Source: Sporosarcina sp. NCCP-2716 (lineage in GTDB: Bacteria; Bacillota; Bacilli; Bacillales_A; Planococcaceae). Taken from it: 64,000 nucleotides of DNA. The notes below the pieces were generated by a model, which saw only the letters and a program-made list of their open reading frames with translations, searched no databases and was not told where the DNA came from. The stretch covers positions 124,001 through 188,000 of the forward strand of contig NZ_BRCF01000003.1 in assembly GCF_023707985.1 (NCBI RefSeq), read 5' to 3'. A program made the position numbers and the translations under genes. Shown one piece after another: positions 44,786 to 55,171 of the stretch (positions are counted from its first letter, which is position 1; each line of letters opens with the position of its first letter).

Positions 44786-45385
44786 TTACTCCTCGTCAGC
44801 CGGCTGCATCCGGCTTTCGATCTCGGCCCAGACTTCCTCGACGCCGATTCCTTTTTCGGAAGAGAAGATGTAAAGCGGATCGTCGCCGAGCATATTGAGC
44901 GTCTGACGGACGATCTTCTTATGTTTGTCCCACTTCCCGCGGGGGATCTTGTCGGCTTTCGTCGCAATGACGATCGTCGGGATGTTGTAGTGGACAAAGA
45001 AATTGTACATGTTGATGTCATCTTTAGAAGGCGCATGGCGGATATCGACGATTTGCACAGCCGCGCGCAAGTGTTCGCGCCCTGTCAGATACCGTTCGAT
45101 CATACCGCCCCACTTTTCCTTTTCCGTCTTGGATACTTTCGCGTAGCCGTAGCCCGGCACATCGACGAAGAAGAGCTGTTCTTCGATTTTATAGAAATTC
45201 AGCGTCTGGGTCTTGCCGGGTTTCGAAGAAGTCCGGGCGATGCTTTTGCGTCCGAGCATTTTGTTGATGAATGAAGACTTACCGACGTTCGAGCGTCCGG
45301 CTAGTGCGAATTCAGGCAGGCCGTCATCCGGATACTGTTCCGGACGGACGGCACTCATCACCATTTCAACGTTGTGTACTTTCAT
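44786..45385 (-). CDS. ysxC: Ribosome biogenesis GTPase YsxC (EngB)
   Basis: YsxC is an essential GTPase for 50S assembly. G motifs are GRSNVGKS (30-37), [10 protein letters not shown] (G3) and [12 protein letters not shown] (G4). The 199-residue length is typical. GGAGG precedes the ATG, which lies inside the 3' end of lonA (20-base overlap). Confidence 0.96.
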   Translation of the reverse strand: MKVHNVEMVMSAVRPEQYPDDGLPEFALAGRSNVGKSSFINKMLGRKSIARTSSKPGKTQTLNFYKIEEQLFFVDVPGYGYAKVSKTEKEKWGGMIERYLTGREHLRAAVQIVDIRHAPSKDDINMYNFFVHYNIPTIVIATKADKIPRGKWDKHKKIVRQTLNMLGDDPLYIFSSEKGIGVEEVWAEIESRMQPADEE

Positions 45386-47699
45386 AACTTCGTTCCTCCA
45401 ATGCGATCTCGAGCACCTGCTCGGCGTCGTCTGCCAATTTGAATGTCAGCTCGCTGCGTATTTCCTCCGGCACATCATCGATATCCCGTTCGTTGTCTTT
45501 CGGCAGGATGATGACACGCAGACCGGCGCGATGGGCGCTCAGTGTCTTCTCTTTCAGCCCGCCGATCGGCAGGACGCGTCCGCGCAGCGTGATTTCCCCT
45601 GTCATGCCGACCTCTTTGCGGATCGGACGGTTCGTCAATGCCGATACAAGTGCCGTGGCGATCGTCACGCCTGCGGACGGACCGTCTTTCGGCACAGCTC
45701 CCTGCGGTACGTGGATGTGGATATCGTTCGTTTCGTAGAACAGCGGATCTATGCCGAGACTCTCCGCACGGGATCTGACGTACGACAGAGCCGTCTGGGC
45801 GGATTCCTTCATGACGTCGCCGAGTTTGCCTGTCAGGATCAGTTTGCCTTTACCGGGCGATAACGATACTTCGATCTGCAGCGTGTCACCGCCGACCGAT
45901 GTATACGCAAGGCCTGTAGCGACTCCGACTTGGTTCGTCTCTTCCGCCTGGCCGTGGCTGAATTTCCGTTTGCCGAGGAATGTCTCGAGCGTTTTCGTGC
46001 TTACCGTCACGCTCTTCCGCTTCCCGCCGGCGATGATTCTGGCGGATTTGCGGCAAATCCGCGCAATTTCCCGCTGCAGGGAGCGGACGCCCGCTTCCCG
46101 CGTATAGAAACGGACCAAATCAAGGATCGCCGGCTGCTGGAACTTCACCTGGGACTTGGTCAGGCCGTGTTCTTTCAGCTGTTTCGGAATGAGATGCCGG
46201 GCTGCGATCGCCTGTTTTTCCAGTTCAGTATACCCGGCGATCGAAATGATCTCCATCCGGTCGCGCAGCGGTCCGGGAATCGAGCTCAAGTCATTCGCAG
46301 TTGCGATGAACAGTACATTTGAAAGGTCATACGGCTCTTCTATGTAATGGTCGCTGAACGCGCTGTTCTGTTCCGGGTCGAGCACTTCGAGCATGGCGGA
46401 TGACGGATCACCCCTGAAATCGTTCGACATCTTGTCGATTTCATCGAGCAGGAAGACAGGGTTGATGGTGCCCGCTTTTTTCATGCCCTGGATGATCCGG
46501 CCCGGCATCGCACCGACGTACGTCCTGCGGTGGCCGCGGATTTCGGACTCATCCCGTACACCGCCGAGTGAGATGCGTACGAATTTCCGGTCGAGCGACT
46601 CGGCGATCGATTTCGCGAGGGACGTTTTCCCGACTCCGGGCGGTCCTTCGATGCAGAGGATCGGTCCGCGGAGCGATTTCGTCAGCTGCCGGACGGACAG
46701 GAATTCCAAGATGCGCTCCTTGACGGTGTCAAGCCCTTCATGGTCTCGGTTCAGGATCATCTCCGACCGGTCGATATCGAGCTGGTCGACCGTGGCGTCT
46801 GACCAGGGCAGCGCAAGGAGCCAGTCGATATACGAGCGGATGATTCCGCTTTCCGGAGCGGCGGATGGTATTTTTTCAAACCGGTTCAGTTCCCGTTCCG
46901 CTGTCTTCTGCACTTCTTCCGGCATGCCGGCCTCCTCAATCTTCTCCCGCAGCGACTCGACTTCAAGCCCTTTGCCGTCTTTGTCACCAAGTTCGGTCTG
47001 GATCGCTTTCATCTGTTCGCGCAGATAGAATTCCTTCTGCGTGCGCTCCATCGCTTCCCGCACCCGCTCGTTGATGCGCTGTTCGAGGTTCATCACTTCC
47101 TGCTCGTTGAACAGGCGGCTGATGAGCCACTCGAGCCGTTCGTTGACGTCGCGCGTCTCCAAGATGTCCTGTTTGGCACGGATTTTGAGTGGCAGATAGG
47201 AAGCGATCGTATCGGCGAGGCGCCCGGGTTCCTGGATGCCTGAAACGGAATCGTACGCTTCTTCGTTGACGCGCTTCGAGATGGTCGTATATTTCTTGAA
47301 ATGGTCAAGGAGCGTACGCATGAGCGCCTCGGTTTCCGCGTCGACCGCGGTCGAATCCGGATAGCCGCTTACCGAGACGACAGGATAGAGATCCGCCTCC
47401 TCGTAGTTCGACCACGTCGCACGCTCGATCCCTTCGATCAGCACCCGGTAGGCGCCGTTCGGAAGCTGGGTCATCGATTTGACGAGCGCCAGTGTGCCGA
47501 GCTGGTACAGGTCGCCCGGTTCAGGGTCTTCTTCGTTCATGTCGATCTGAGTTGCTAAAAAGATCACATTATCGTTAGCGATTGCATGTTCAATCGCGAA
47601 AACGGACCGTTCCCGGCCCACGTCAATATGTAAGGTCATCGTCGGGTAAATCAGGATCCCTCTTAACGGAAGAAGAGGAATTGTATGTCGCACTGCCAC
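45366..47699 (-). CDS. lonA: ATP-dependent protease LonA
   Basis: Lon degrades misfolded and regulatory proteins. The substrate-binding N domain covers about 1-200, the AAA+ domain contains [13 protein letters not shown], and the catalytic dyad is S675 (PKDGPSAGV) with K718 (GGLKEK). I chose the GTG at 47697-47699, seven bases after GGAGGTGA; the upstream in-frame ATG has no such site. Length is 777. The lonB gene found beside lonA in B. subtilis is absent here; clpX follows directly upstream. Confidence 0.96.
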   Translation of the reverse strand: MAVRHTIPLLPLRGILIYPTMTLHIDVGRERSVFAIEHAIANDNVIFLATQIDMNEEDPEPGDLYQLGTLALVKSMTQLPNGAYRVLIEGIERATWSNYEEADLYPVVSVSGYPDSTAVDAETEALMRTLLDHFKKYTTISKRVNEEAYDSVSGIQEPGRLADTIASYLPLKIRAKQDILETRDVNERLEWLISRLFNEQEVMNLEQRINERVREAMERTQKEFYLREQMKAIQTELGDKDGKGLEVESLREKIEEAGMPEEVQKTAERELNRFEKIPSAAPESGIIRSYIDWLLALPWSDATVDQLDIDRSEMILNRDHEGLDTVKERILEFLSVRQLTKSLRGPILCIEGPPGVGKTSLAKSIAESLDRKFVRISLGGVRDESEIRGHRRTYVGAMPGRIIQGMKKAGTINPVFLLDEIDKMSNDFRGDPSSAMLEVLDPEQNSAFSDHYIEEPYDLSNVLFIATANDLSSIPGPLRDRMEIISIAGYTELEKQAIAARHLIPKQLKEHGLTKSQVKFQQPAILDLVRFYTREAGVRSLQREIARICRKSARIIAGGKRKSVTVSTKTLETFLGKRKFSHGQAEETNQVGVATGLAYTSVGGDTLQIEVSLSPGKGKLILTGKLGDVMKESAQTALSYVRSRAESLGIDPLFYETNDIHIHVPQGAVPKDGPSAGVTIATALVSALTNRPIRKEVGMTGEITLRGRVLPIGGLKEKTLSAHRAGLRVIILPKDNERDIDDVPEEIRSELTFKLADDAEQVLEIALEERSYESTQR

Positions 47700-47723
47700 T
47701 GAACCGTCACCTCCACTACTAAA

Positions 47724-47750
47724 TGTATAACAAATTATGTATGACCGCAA
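47724..47750 (-). promoter_or_regulatory. Possible promoter of lonA-ysxC
   Basis: Minus-strand TTGCGG (47745-47750) and TATACA (47724-47729) are 15 bp apart, a short spacer, with a nearby TG. No CtsR or CIRCE operator was recognised. Confidence 0.4.
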
Positions 47751-47764
47751 TATGGATAATGAGG

Positions 47765-47812
47765 AAAAAAGCTGACTCAATCGGCCCAAATGGCCCCGGT
47801 CAAGTCAGCTTC
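47765..47812 (-). terminator. Intrinsic terminator of clpX
   Basis: An AAGCTGACT / AGTCAGCTT stem with an inner GGCC-rich arm is followed by six T residues on the minus strand. Confidence 0.9.
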
Positions 47813-47821
47813 CCCATGCAG

Positions 47822-49087
47822 TTATGCTGTATGTTTTTCGTTATCGAGCTTCAGTTCCGTGCCATCTTCGCGATAAAGGATCGGTGTCCCCTCGCCAAGG
47901 ACGGAATCCTTCGTGATCAGGCATTCCTTCACTTCTTCTAGTGAAGGGAGCTCATACATCACATCGAGCATGATATTCTCGATGATGGACCGCAGACCGC
48001 GTGCTCCTGTCTTCCGCTCGATGGCTTCCCGGGCGATTTCAAGTAGAGCTTCATCTTCGAAACGCAGTTCGACGTCATCAAGGCTGAGCATCTTCTGATA
48101 CTGCTTGACAATCGCATTTTTCGGCTGTGTCAAGATCTGATACAGCGTATCTTCGCTCAGCTGTTCGAGCGTCGCAATCACTGGCAGACGGCCGATGAAT
48201 TCCGGAATGAGACCGAATTGCTGAAGGTCTTCCGGAATCATGCGGGAAAGCAATGATTTTTCTTCGTCGGAAGCATTCGGATCCGATCCGAACCCGATGA
48301 CTTTCTGGCCGATACGACGTTTGATGATCTCTTCGATGCCGTCGAAGGCACCGCCGACGATGAACAGGATATTGGTCGTGTCGATCTGGATGAATTCTTG
48401 ATGAGGATGCTTCCGTCCGCCTTGTGGCGGTACGCTCGCAACCGTCCCTTCAAGAATCTTGAGAAGGGCCTGCTGGACACCTTCACCGGAAACATCGCGT
48501 GTGATCGACGCGTTCTCCCCTTTGCGGGCGACTTTGTCGATTTCATCGATATAGATGATCCCTTTTTCCGCACGTTCGATATCGAAATCAGCGGACTGGA
48601 TCAGTTTCAGCAAGATATTTTCGACGTCTTCGCCGACATAGCCGGCTTCCGTCAGTGATGTCGCATCCGCAATGGCGAACGGGACGTCCAGGATGCGCGC
48701 AAGTGTCTGCGCGAGAAGCGTTTTCCCGCTTCCGGTCGGCCCGATCAGGACGATGTTCGATTTCGCAAGTTCGACATCATCCACTTTGCTGCCGGAGTTG
48801 ACACGCTTGTAATGGTTATAGACCGCAACGGACAGCGATTTCTTCGCGCGGTCCTGACCGATGATGTACTCATCGAGGATGGACTGGATCTCTTTCGGTT
48901 TCGGGACATCCTTGAATTCGAAACCTTCTTCGAGGCCGACTTCCTCTTCCACGATTTCAGCACACAGTTCAACACATTCGTCACATATATAAACCCCTTG
49001 CCCTGCGACAAGCTTGCGGACTTGGTCCTGCGTCTTGCCACAGAACGAACAGCTCAAATTGTCTTTTTCATCGTTAAATTTGAACAA
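47822..49087 (-). CDS. clpX: ATP-dependent unfoldase ClpX
   Basis: ClpX unfolds substrates for ClpP. The zinc-binding domain cysteines are C13, C16, C35 and C38; Walker A GPTGSGKT is at 116-123. I chose the TTG at 49085-49087, six bases after AGGGGTG, because it gives [17 protein letters not shown], the usual ClpX N terminus. A GTG three codons upstream overlaps the ribosome binding site. Length 421. Confidence 0.96.
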   Translation of the reverse strand: MFKFNDEKDNLSCSFCGKTQDQVRKLVAGQGVYICDECVELCAEIVEEEVGLEEGFEFKDVPKPKEIQSILDEYIIGQDRAKKSLSVAVYNHYKRVNSGSKVDDVELAKSNIVLIGPTGSGKTLLAQTLARILDVPFAIADATSLTEAGYVGEDVENILLKLIQSADFDIERAEKGIIYIDEIDKVARKGENASITRDVSGEGVQQALLKILEGTVASVPPQGGRKHPHQEFIQIDTTNILFIVGGAFDGIEEIIKRRIGQKVIGFGSDPNASDEEKSLLSRMIPEDLQQFGLIPEFIGRLPVIATLEQLSEDTLYQILTQPKNAIVKQYQKMLSLDDVELRFEDEALLEIAREAIERKTGARGLRSIIENIMLDVMYELPSLEEVKECLITKDSVLGEGTPILYREDGTELKLDNEKHTA

Positions 49088-49129
49088 ATTGCTCACCCCT
49101 ATTCAGTGAAATCTTACAAGATTCCATCT

Positions 49130-49158
49130 GCATTATCAACTTATTTGTCCTGTTGCAA
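49130..49158 (-). promoter_or_regulatory. Promoter of clpX
   Basis: Minus-strand TTGCAA (49153-49158), 17 bp, TAATGC (49130-49135) lies about 40 bp upstream of clpX. Confidence 0.5.
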
Positions 49159-49240
49159 TATGTACACGGCGTTCCGGCCGCGTGTGGTGCCTATTGAAAT
49201 TCAGTCCAGCGGCTGGTTTTATCCGCCATGCCGATATATA

Positions 49241-49273
49241 GAAAAGCAAGGTACGGCTGCTAGCGTACCTTGC
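49241..49273 (-). terminator. Intrinsic terminator of tig
   Basis: A GCAAGGTACG / CGTACCTTGC hairpin with a short T-run lies 15 bases after tig. Confidence 0.85.
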
Positions 49274-49288
49274 CTGTGGTTCAGGTTA

Positions 49289-50581
49289 TTATTCAGCGTC
49301 CGAGATTTTCGCATTGTCGACGAGAAGCTGGACTGTTTTGTTGAAACGAAGGTCGTTTTCAAGCATTTCCGTGCCGCCAAGAGCGGTTTTGATCTGCTCG
49401 ATGTCCATGTTGAACTGCTCGGACATTTTTGTGAGTTCTTCGTTGATCTCTTCTTCAGTAACTTCGACGCCTTCTTCTTTACCGATCGCTTCCAACGTGA
49501 GCGAAACGCGTACACGGTTGACTGCATCGTCATGCATCTGCTGGCGCAAAGCTGCTTCATCCTGACCCGAGAACTGGTAGTACAGGTCAAGGTTCATGCC
49601 CTGCATCTGGAGACGCTGGCCGAATTCCTCGAGCATACGGTTCGTTTCAGCATCCACCATTTCTTCAGGAACTTCAAATTCCGCGTTGCGTGCTGCCGCT
49701 TCGACGAGATCGTCGCGAAGTGCTGTTTCAGCTGCGGACTGCTTTTCGAATTCAACGTTTTCGCGGATTTTCTTGCGGAGCTCGTCCACTGTTTCCACGT
49801 CTTCGTCCATTTCTTTCGCAAGTTCGTCGTCAAGTTCAGGAACTTCTTTTGCTTTGATTTCGTTCACTTTCACTTTGAACACTGCAGGTTTTCCTGCGAG
49901 TTCAGCAGCGTGGTATTCTTCAGGGAATGTCAATTCGACATCTTTCTCGTCGCCTGTTTTCAGTCCGATGAGCTGCTCTTCGAACCCTGGGATGAACGAA
50001 CCGGATCCGATGACGAGGTCATAGTTCTCCGCTTTCCCGCCTTCGAACGCTTCGCCTTCCGAGTAGCCGTCGAAGTTGATGTTCGCTGTGTCGCCTTCTT
50101 CGATGGCGCCATCTTCTTTGACGACCATTTCAGCCATTGATTCGCGGCGTGTTTCGAGCTCTGTGTCGATTTCTTCGTCCGTTACTTTTGTTTCCTGGCG
50201 TGTCGCTTCGAGACCTTTGTAGTCTCCGAGTTTCACTTCAGGCTTCAAAGGAACGATTGCTGTGAAGACAACCGGCTCGCCTTTTTCAAGAGTTTCGATG
50301 TCGATCTGCGGTGAAGCGATCGGCTCGAGGCCTTCTTCACGGACTGCTGCATCGTATGCTTCAGGAAGCACGATGTCGATTGCATCGTTGTAAAGCGCTT
50401 CTTCTCCGTACATTTTAGTGAACATTTTACGCGGCATTTTCCCTTTACGGAAACCTGGTGCGTTCACCTGCTTGACCACTTTCTTGAATGCCTGGTCCAT
50501 CGCTTCTGTGAAGCGCTCCGCTGTTACTTCAAATGTCAACTTGCCTTTGTTACCTTCTTGTTTTTCCCATTTAACTGCCAT
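49289..50581 (-). CDS. tig: Trigger factor
   Basis: Trigger factor is the ribosome-associated chaperone and prolyl isomerase. The ribosome-docking signature GFRKGK is at 43-48. The FKBP domain contains [19 protein letters not shown] and [15 protein letters not shown], and a long C-terminal helical chaperone domain completes the 430 residues. CGGAGG precedes the ATG. Confidence 0.97.
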   Translation of the reverse strand: MAVKWEKQEGNKGKLTFEVTAERFTEAMDQAFKKVVKQVNAPGFRKGKMPRKMFTKMYGEEALYNDAIDIVLPEAYDAAVREEGLEPIASPQIDIETLEKGEPVVFTAIVPLKPEVKLGDYKGLEATRQETKVTDEEIDTELETRRESMAEMVVKEDGAIEEGDTANINFDGYSEGEAFEGGKAENYDLVIGSGSFIPGFEEQLIGLKTGDEKDVELTFPEEYHAAELAGKPAVFKVKVNEIKAKEVPELDDELAKEMDEDVETVDELRKKIRENVEFEKQSAAETALRDDLVEAAARNAEFEVPEEMVDAETNRMLEEFGQRLQMQGMNLDLYYQFSGQDEAALRQQMHDDAVNRVRVSLTLEAIGKEEGVEVTEEEINEELTKMSEQFNMDIEQIKTALGGTEMLENDLRFNKTVQLLVDNAKISDAE

Positions 50582-50650
50582 TTGTCATACCTCCGAATCA
50601 TAGTGACGACTATATTTTGTACTGTTTTATACGCCATTGACAACCATCTC

Positions 50651-50678
50651 AGTATATCACAGTCTCTTCATCTTTCAA
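50651..50678 (-). promoter_or_regulatory. Promoter of tig
   Basis: Minus-strand TTGAAA (50673-50678), 16 bp, TATACT (50651-50656) with an extended TG is a strong sigma-A-type promoter in the gap after ysoA. Confidence 0.65.
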
Positions 50679-50684
50679 CAAATT

Positions 50685-51671
50685 TCATTCAGCCGCTTGG
50701 CCGGTGTCCTGATCGACGCTCAGTATGAGCTGCTGGAGAGCTGTCGGGGGAAGCGGGTTTCCTTCAAACAGATAGGAAGAATAGTTCGTATATGCTTCCG
50801 CTACCGCTTCAGCAGTTGCCCCCCATCCGACTGGATAACTTATGAGGGCGAATTTCCTCACCGACTCCTCCATCAGCTGCAGCCGGGTCGGGTCTTTGTC
50901 GAGGTTCTGCCGGAGCAGACGGCAGACGGCCTCTGTCAGCTCATCCTCCCCCGGCGCCGGCAGTTCAGCCGGGATGATGCAGAGTCCGCGGCCGAATTTC
51001 ACGATTGCGATCTGCTCGGTGCAGCCTGTGTTCCTGAGTATCACAAGCGCCGCTGTCCTAAGTATCGCAGGCAGTTCGTCGGATTGAGCGACCTTGATCA
51101 GCAATGGCCAGTCCTCCTCGGAAGCCTGCTTTTCCAGCTGAGCGAGCAGCTGCTGGCGTCTGTTTGGATCCATGTCGAGAAATGACTGCATCGTGACTTT
51201 TTCGCGCACCGGTGGTTCTGCGTCCTCGGCGAACCGGCTGGTGAGGCGGCCGTTCAGTTCTTTCAGATAGATGAACTTCTGGCGCAGATCAGGCGGGATG
51301 ATATTTTCCTCAAGCAGCGCACTGATGATCTCCTCGACTTCTTCATAGTCCTGCAGCTGTATGCTGACGGCGAGATACAGTTCCATCGCTTCGAAATAAT
51401 CTGCCGGATCGCTCTGGACCCAGGCAGCCGCGTACGGTTTCGCCTTGTCGAAATCTTTCGTTTCATAGAGTGCGACTGCCAGCAGGCCGGGCAGTTCCGG
51501 GAGTTCCGGCGCAAGCTCAAGAAGCTGTTCGCAAACGCGGACAGCTTCCCCGAAGTCTTCCTCCTGCAGTGCGTCTTCAGCCCGTTCCAGCAGCCGTTCC
51601 ACAGTGCCCGGGAAAACGATCATATTGCCTTTCATATGGAGATTCTTCCGCTTTCGTTTCACGTCCGTCAC
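50685..51671 (-). CDS. ysoA: TPR-repeat protein YsoA-like
   Basis: The 328-residue protein has an N-terminal tetratricopeptide segment (about 22-130; LERAEDALQEEDFGEAVRVC, AVALYETKDFDKAKPYA) and an alpha-helical C-terminal part of unknown function. Position next to tig matches ysoA of B. subtilis. The start is uncertain: GTG at 51671, GTG at 51662 (AGGTGA five bases upstream) or ATG at 51635 are all in frame. No membrane segments or signal peptide are seen. Function is unknown. Confidence 0.75.
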   Translation of the reverse strand: MTDVKRKRKNLHMKGNMIVFPGTVERLLERAEDALQEEDFGEAVRVCEQLLELAPELPELPGLLAVALYETKDFDKAKPYAAAWVQSDPADYFEAMELYLAVSIQLQDYEEVEEIISALLEENIIPPDLRQKFIYLKELNGRLTSRFAEDAEPPVREKVTMQSFLDMDPNRRQQLLAQLEKQASEEDWPLLIKVAQSDELPAILRTAALVILRNTGCTEQIAIVKFGRGLCIIPAELPAPGEDELTEAVCRLLRQNLDKDPTRLQLMEESVRKFALISYPVGWGATAEAVAEAYTNYSSYLFEGNPLPPTALQQLILSVDQDTGQAAE

Positions 51672-51734
51672 CTGCTTTCATGGATACTATACCACAGCAG
51701 CGGGACGGGATACACTCATGCGGCGCCTTCCTTA

Positions 51735-52271
51735 TCAGTCTTTCGGCGGCACGAGCACTTTCTCGACTTCCACCCCTTCGTAACTCAGCCGGTTTTCGAT
51801 CGGCTGCATGAATTTGAAGAACAGCTGGTTGACAATCATCGTCAGTTCCGTCTTGTCTCGGAAGGTGAACGTGAAGGTCGAATCGCCGTCCTTGCTTGGA
51901 ACTGACCTGTAGATTGCCTCATCGGTATTGCTCCATTCATAGTGATGGGTAGTGAATGACAGGACCGGGCGGTAGTCGATGCCCTGATCCGTCAGTTTCG
52001 TGTAGTGCAGCCCTCCCAAATAGAAGCAGAACGCTGAAGCGATCACAAGCCCCGCTCCAATGAGCAAGGACTTCTTCTGCAGGCTCATGGCGAACAGTAC
52101 GAAACAGGCGGCGATGAGCAGCACGAAGGCGACCGCATAGACAGCATAGACGCCTTTCGAGACAAACACGAACCACGCACCCGCCCTGAAATAGAGCGAA
52201 TTGGCGATGAAGTTCGGCAGCAGGAAAACAAGGACAGGCGACAGGATGAGCAGCGCCACCCCGATCACCAT
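51735..52271 (-). CDS. Hypothetical membrane protein
   Basis: The 178-residue protein has three transmembrane helices (GVALLILSPVLVFLLPNFI, GVYAVYAVAFVLLIAACFVL, LLIGAGLVIASAFCFYLG) and a C-terminal soluble domain (about 90-178) with alternating beta strands. It is likely extracytoplasmic. I do not recognise the family. The ATG at 52271 has no strong ribosome binding site; an upstream non-ATG start near AAAGGGAAG is possible. It lies alone between ysoA and a GNAT gene on the same strand. Confidence 0.7.
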   Translation of the reverse strand: MVIGVALLILSPVLVFLLPNFIANSLYFRAGAWFVFVSKGVYAVYAVAFVLLIAACFVLFAMSLQKKSLLIGAGLVIASAFCFYLGGLHYTKLTDQGIDYRPVLSFTTHHYEWSNTDEAIYRSVPSKDGDSTFTFTFRDKTELTMIVNQLFFKFMQPIENRLSYEGVEVEKVLVPPKD

Positions 52272-52325
52272 GAAAATATGCTTACGTTCGGTATGAATGA
52301 TAATCCACTTCCCTTTATCTCTTTG

Positions 52326-52781
52326 TTATCCGGCAAATTCCATCTTATGCGTCGTCTCAGCTTCCGAGTCGTCGAATTCGAAGCCGTTATGCCGGTAGAA
52401 GGCATCCGCTTTCGAAGACTCCGTTTTGACGGTCAGCTCACGGAAGTTATCTTTCGCATGCCGGACAATCTCCTGCAGGAGCAGTGAGCCCGCACCGTTC
52501 CGACGCTCTTCTTCGAGCACATAGAAACGCTGGAGGCGGCCGGTCTCCGGATCGCCGCCTGGCACCGGGAACCGGTTGACCCCGCCGATCGCGATGACGT
52601 CCCCCGCATCATTTCGGACAGCATACAGGGCTTCCCCGGGCTTGGAGAAGGTGTTGACCCCGTCCTTATAATCTTCTGCAAGGCGTGTTACAAAGCGATA
52701 GCCTTCCGTTTCACTTTCGGTAATGAGTCGTTCGATATCGAGTGTGTTCAAGTCGTCCACGTGTTCCACTGTATACGTCAT
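52326..52781 (-). CDS. GNAT-family N-acetyltransferase
   Basis: The 151-residue protein has the GNAT fold, with LQRFYVLEEERRNGAGSLLLQEI as motif A (acetyl-CoA binding) and AFYRHNGFEFDD as motif B. The substrate is unknown. The ATG at 52779-52781 has GGAGGAGAGG upstream; in-frame codons further up overlap the end of the HemAT gene frame. It may be co-transcribed with hemAT, which ends 34 bases upstream. Confidence 0.85.
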   Translation of the reverse strand: MTYTVEHVDDLNTLDIERLITESETEGYRFVTRLAEDYKDGVNTFSKPGEALYAVRNDAGDVIAIGGVNRFPVPGGDPETGRLQRFYVLEEERRNGAGSLLLQEIVRHAKDNFRELTVKTESSKADAFYRHNGFEFDDSEAETTHKMEFAG

Positions 52782-52815
52782 GATGTCCTCTCCTCCGTTG
52801 GTTTGATTAGGTGAT

Positions 52816-54117
52816 TCAGGCATTGGCTGCGGCACGGTTGAGCGATTCAGCCGAAGCTGCGACTTCACTGGTCGATTTCCGTATGTCCGCTACGGTGCCG
52901 GTCACTTCGTTCATCTGGCGCTGCACGTGCACGACGACTGCGCTGCTCTTGTCGATCGACTCCACGACATCATGGAAAGCCTCAGTCGTCTGGCTGGAAG
53001 CGGCTGCCCCTTCACGGACCGCCCTGCTGACAGATTCCAGGTTTTCAAGCACCTGTTCCTGGAAGCGGTTCGACGTCTGGATGAGCTGGCGGATATCAGC
53101 GACAGAACTTTTTGTTTGCTCGGACAGCTTCCGGACCTCCTGGGAGACTACGGCGAACCCTTTTCCGTGTTCACCGGCGCGTGCTGCCTCTATCGCAGAG
53201 TTAAGCGACAGGAGGTTCGTCTGATCGGCAATTTCCTGAACGATGCCGATGACATCCGTGATTTCGCTGAACGATTCGCCAAGCTCGCCGATGCTCGCGG
53301 TCATGCTTGCCGTGAACTGCTCAATGATCGCAATCTTGCCCGACAGCTCCTGCAGCCGCTGCTGACCTGCGTCCACGGCTGTCTTGGCACGGACTGCCTG
53401 TTCATTGCTGTCCCCCGCGGTATCACTGACATTGCGTATCGTCGCGCTGAGCATTTCCGCAGCTGCCTGCGTCTCTTCGGCCAATGCCACGAGCCCTTCA
53501 CTCACATCGAGCATCGTATTTTGCAATCCTTGCTTGCCGCTCTCGAACTGCGAATGGAGCTCTTTCTGGATCTCATCGTCGTAGGCTTCCAGAACGAGCT
53601 GTTGCTCGAAGCTGATCATCTTATTGACAGCCGACAGGACACGCTGCATGTCCGGCGGATTGTCCATCTCCCTGAATACGACGGCCAGCATCGTGTCCTG
53701 CAGGTTCTGGAAGGCGCCCATATATGCAGACGGCGGCAGGCCGAGCCGGTAATGGGTCTTCGCGACAACAAGCTGCCGGCGGATGAAATCTTCGTCGATC
53801 ACCCCGTCGAACATCTCGGTGATATGCGTCTTAAGTGCGTTTCGCAAGTAGTCCTGTGTCGTATTGTCTTCGATCATCTTTTGCAATGCCGGCACTTGAA
53901 GGATCGTGCCGTAGAAATTGTCGACAAGCTCATCCCCATACTGCCGGATCAGCGGCTGGATCAGCTGCAGCGCCTGCAGATCATTTTCGGTCATGCTGAT
54001 GATGTGCAGTTTCCGCTTGGTCTCTTCATCATCGATCCGGATGTCTGTCTGCAAGGCTGCAGCTCTTTCAGTGAAGTCCGGCATTTTGCGCGGTTTGGCG
54101 GAACGGAATAACAGCAA
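52816..54117 (-). CDS. hemAT: HemAT-type globin-coupled aerotaxis transducer
   Basis: HemAT is a soluble heme oxygen sensor that signals to CheA. The protoglobin domain (about 25-170) has the proximal heme histidine H122 in VVAKTHYRLGLPPSAYMGAF. The C-terminal MCP signalling domain contains the hairpin EIADQTNLLSLNSAIEAARAGE and HGKGFAVVSQEVRKLSEQT. I chose the TTG at 54115-54117, seven bases after GGAGG, giving MLLFRSAKPRK like the B. subtilis N terminus. Length 433. No chemotaxis genes lie nearby. Confidence 0.92.
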   Translation of the reverse strand: MLLFRSAKPRKMPDFTERAAALQTDIRIDDEETKRKLHIISMTENDLQALQLIQPLIRQYGDELVDNFYGTILQVPALQKMIEDNTTQDYLRNALKTHITEMFDGVIDEDFIRRQLVVAKTHYRLGLPPSAYMGAFQNLQDTMLAVVFREMDNPPDMQRVLSAVNKMISFEQQLVLEAYDDEIQKELHSQFESGKQGLQNTMLDVSEGLVALAEETQAAAEMLSATIRNVSDTAGDSNEQAVRAKTAVDAGQQRLQELSGKIAIIEQFTASMTASIGELGESFSEITDVIGIVQEIADQTNLLSLNSAIEAARAGEHGKGFAVVSQEVRKLSEQTKSSVADIRQLIQTSNRFQEQVLENLESVSRAVREGAAASSQTTEAFHDVVESIDKSSAVVVHVQRQMNEVTGTVADIRKSTSEVAASAESLNRAAANA

Positions 54118-54153
54118 ACGATTCTCCTCCATCAATAGGTTCTCTTTTATCAG

Positions 54154-54182
54154 ATTGTCTTTTTCAGGCACCAATGGGTCAA
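54154..54182 (-). promoter_or_regulatory. Possible promoter of hemAT
   Basis: Minus-strand TTGACC (54177-54182), 17 bp, GACAAT (54154-54159) lies about 37 bp upstream of the TTG start. A second TTGACA at 54230-54235 lacks a convincing -10. Confidence 0.35.
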
Positions 54183-54261
54183 GTAATATGTAAAAATCTC
54201 ACAGCCTCTAGTAGATTCGATACAAGACTGTCAAATACCTCTTTTTTCAGAAAATTATTTT

Positions 54262-54360
54262 AGGTACCTGTGCAGCAAACAATCGTGTTTGTTTCAACTA
54301 TCCCATTTGTTCAAACTTTCATGATTGTTTCGCGTACAGGTACCTAACTCACAGGTACCT
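54262..54360. repeat. Palindromic intergenic element, copy A
   Basis: The element runs from AGGTACCTGTGCAGCAAAC to GTTTCGCGTACAGGTACCT (54262-54345), with an extra end copy ACAGGTACCT that reaches the cutC stop codon. Its inverted ends and inner AAACAATC / GATTGTTT words are shared with copies B, C and D. It sits directly downstream of cutC. Confidence 0.85.
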
Positions 54361-55033
54361 AACCCACGATTTGCCGGATCACTTGGGGGTCGATCGGCTG
54401 GTTGAAACTGTTGCCGAACCGGATCCCTGATCCGAAGTGGACTTCAGTAATGCCGGTGTTTTCCAGGAATCGATCCAGCCCTTCGGCAGTCATCCCGTGG
54501 CCGGCAAGGATGGTCAGTGACGTGCCTGCTGCTTTGACAGCTAGTCGTTTCAGCTGTTGAACAGATTGCGGAGCCGGCGCCTTACCGCCGGACGTCAGCA
54601 CACGCTGGATCTCCGGGTAGGAGGCGAGGACGCCGACAGCGCCGAGCTGGTCAGCGATTTCGTCGAATGCTCGGTGGAAGGTGATGTTTAGGCCCTCGGC
54701 TGCCTGGATCAGGCGCTCCAACTTTACCGTGTCGATATGGTTTTCATCATCTAATACACCGATGACAATTCCGGCTGCGCCTGCCCGCCGTATGTGTCCG
54801 ATGTCCGACAGCATCACTTGCATATCCGCTTCGCTGTAGACAAAGGAGCGGCTGTGCGGCCGGACAATGACATGCACCGGAATGTCAACCGCCCCGACGA
54901 CTTCCTCTATCAGACCAAGGCTCGGGGTAAGTCCTCCTTCGGTCAGTGCAGCACAAAGCTCCAGCCGGTCCGCGCCGGCCTGTTCAGCCGTCAGCGCATC
55001 CTCCACACTGGTCGCAATCACTTCAAGTAACAT
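54359..55033 (-). CDS. cutC: CutC-family protein
   Basis: CutC proteins are TIM-barrel proteins once linked to copper tolerance; their reaction is not established to my knowledge. The sequence starts MLLEVIATSVEDALTAEQAG and contains GADRLELCAALTEGGLTPS, ITFHRAFDE and ILAGHGMTAEG, all typical. I chose the ATG at 55031-55033 (AAGGAG upstream). Length 224 is slightly short. The gene is tightly bracketed by two copies of a palindromic repeat. Confidence 0.9.
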   Translation of the reverse strand: MLLEVIATSVEDALTAEQAGADRLELCAALTEGGLTPSLGLIEEVVGAVDIPVHVIVRPHSRSFVYSEADMQVMLSDIGHIRRAGAAGIVIGVLDDENHIDTVKLERLIQAAEGLNITFHRAFDEIADQLGAVGVLASYPEIQRVLTSGGKAPAPQSVQQLKRLAVKAAGTSLTILAGHGMTAEGLDRFLENTGITEVHFGSGIRFGNSFNQPIDPQVIRQIVG

Positions 55034-55067
55034 GGCGTCAGTCTCCTTTTTCGGTATCTTTTTTTCC

Positions 55068-55149
55068 GGTGCCTGTGCAGCAAACAATCATGTTTGTTCC
55101 AATTAACACGTTTGTTCAAACTTTCATGATTGTTTCATGCACAGGCACC
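55068..55149. repeat. Palindromic intergenic element, copy B
   Basis: GGTGCCTGTGCAGCAAAC at the left and GTTTCATGCACAGGCACC at the right form terminal inverted repeats of about 11 bp around an 82-bp element. It has the same orientation as copy A and lies upstream of cutC. Confidence 0.9.
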
Positions 55150-55171
55150 ATTCACTCTTCGAACCTGTTCG

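Noticed and set aside
48812-50140. A 442-codon plus-strand frame across the clpX-tig gap
   Set aside because: It is the reverse strand of clpX and tig, Phe/His-rich, and runs through the clpX promoter and tig terminator.
54359-55033. cutC plus flanking repeats as a composite transposon
   Set aside because: No transposase is present and the repeats are only 64-84 bp; it is kept only as a question among the findings.
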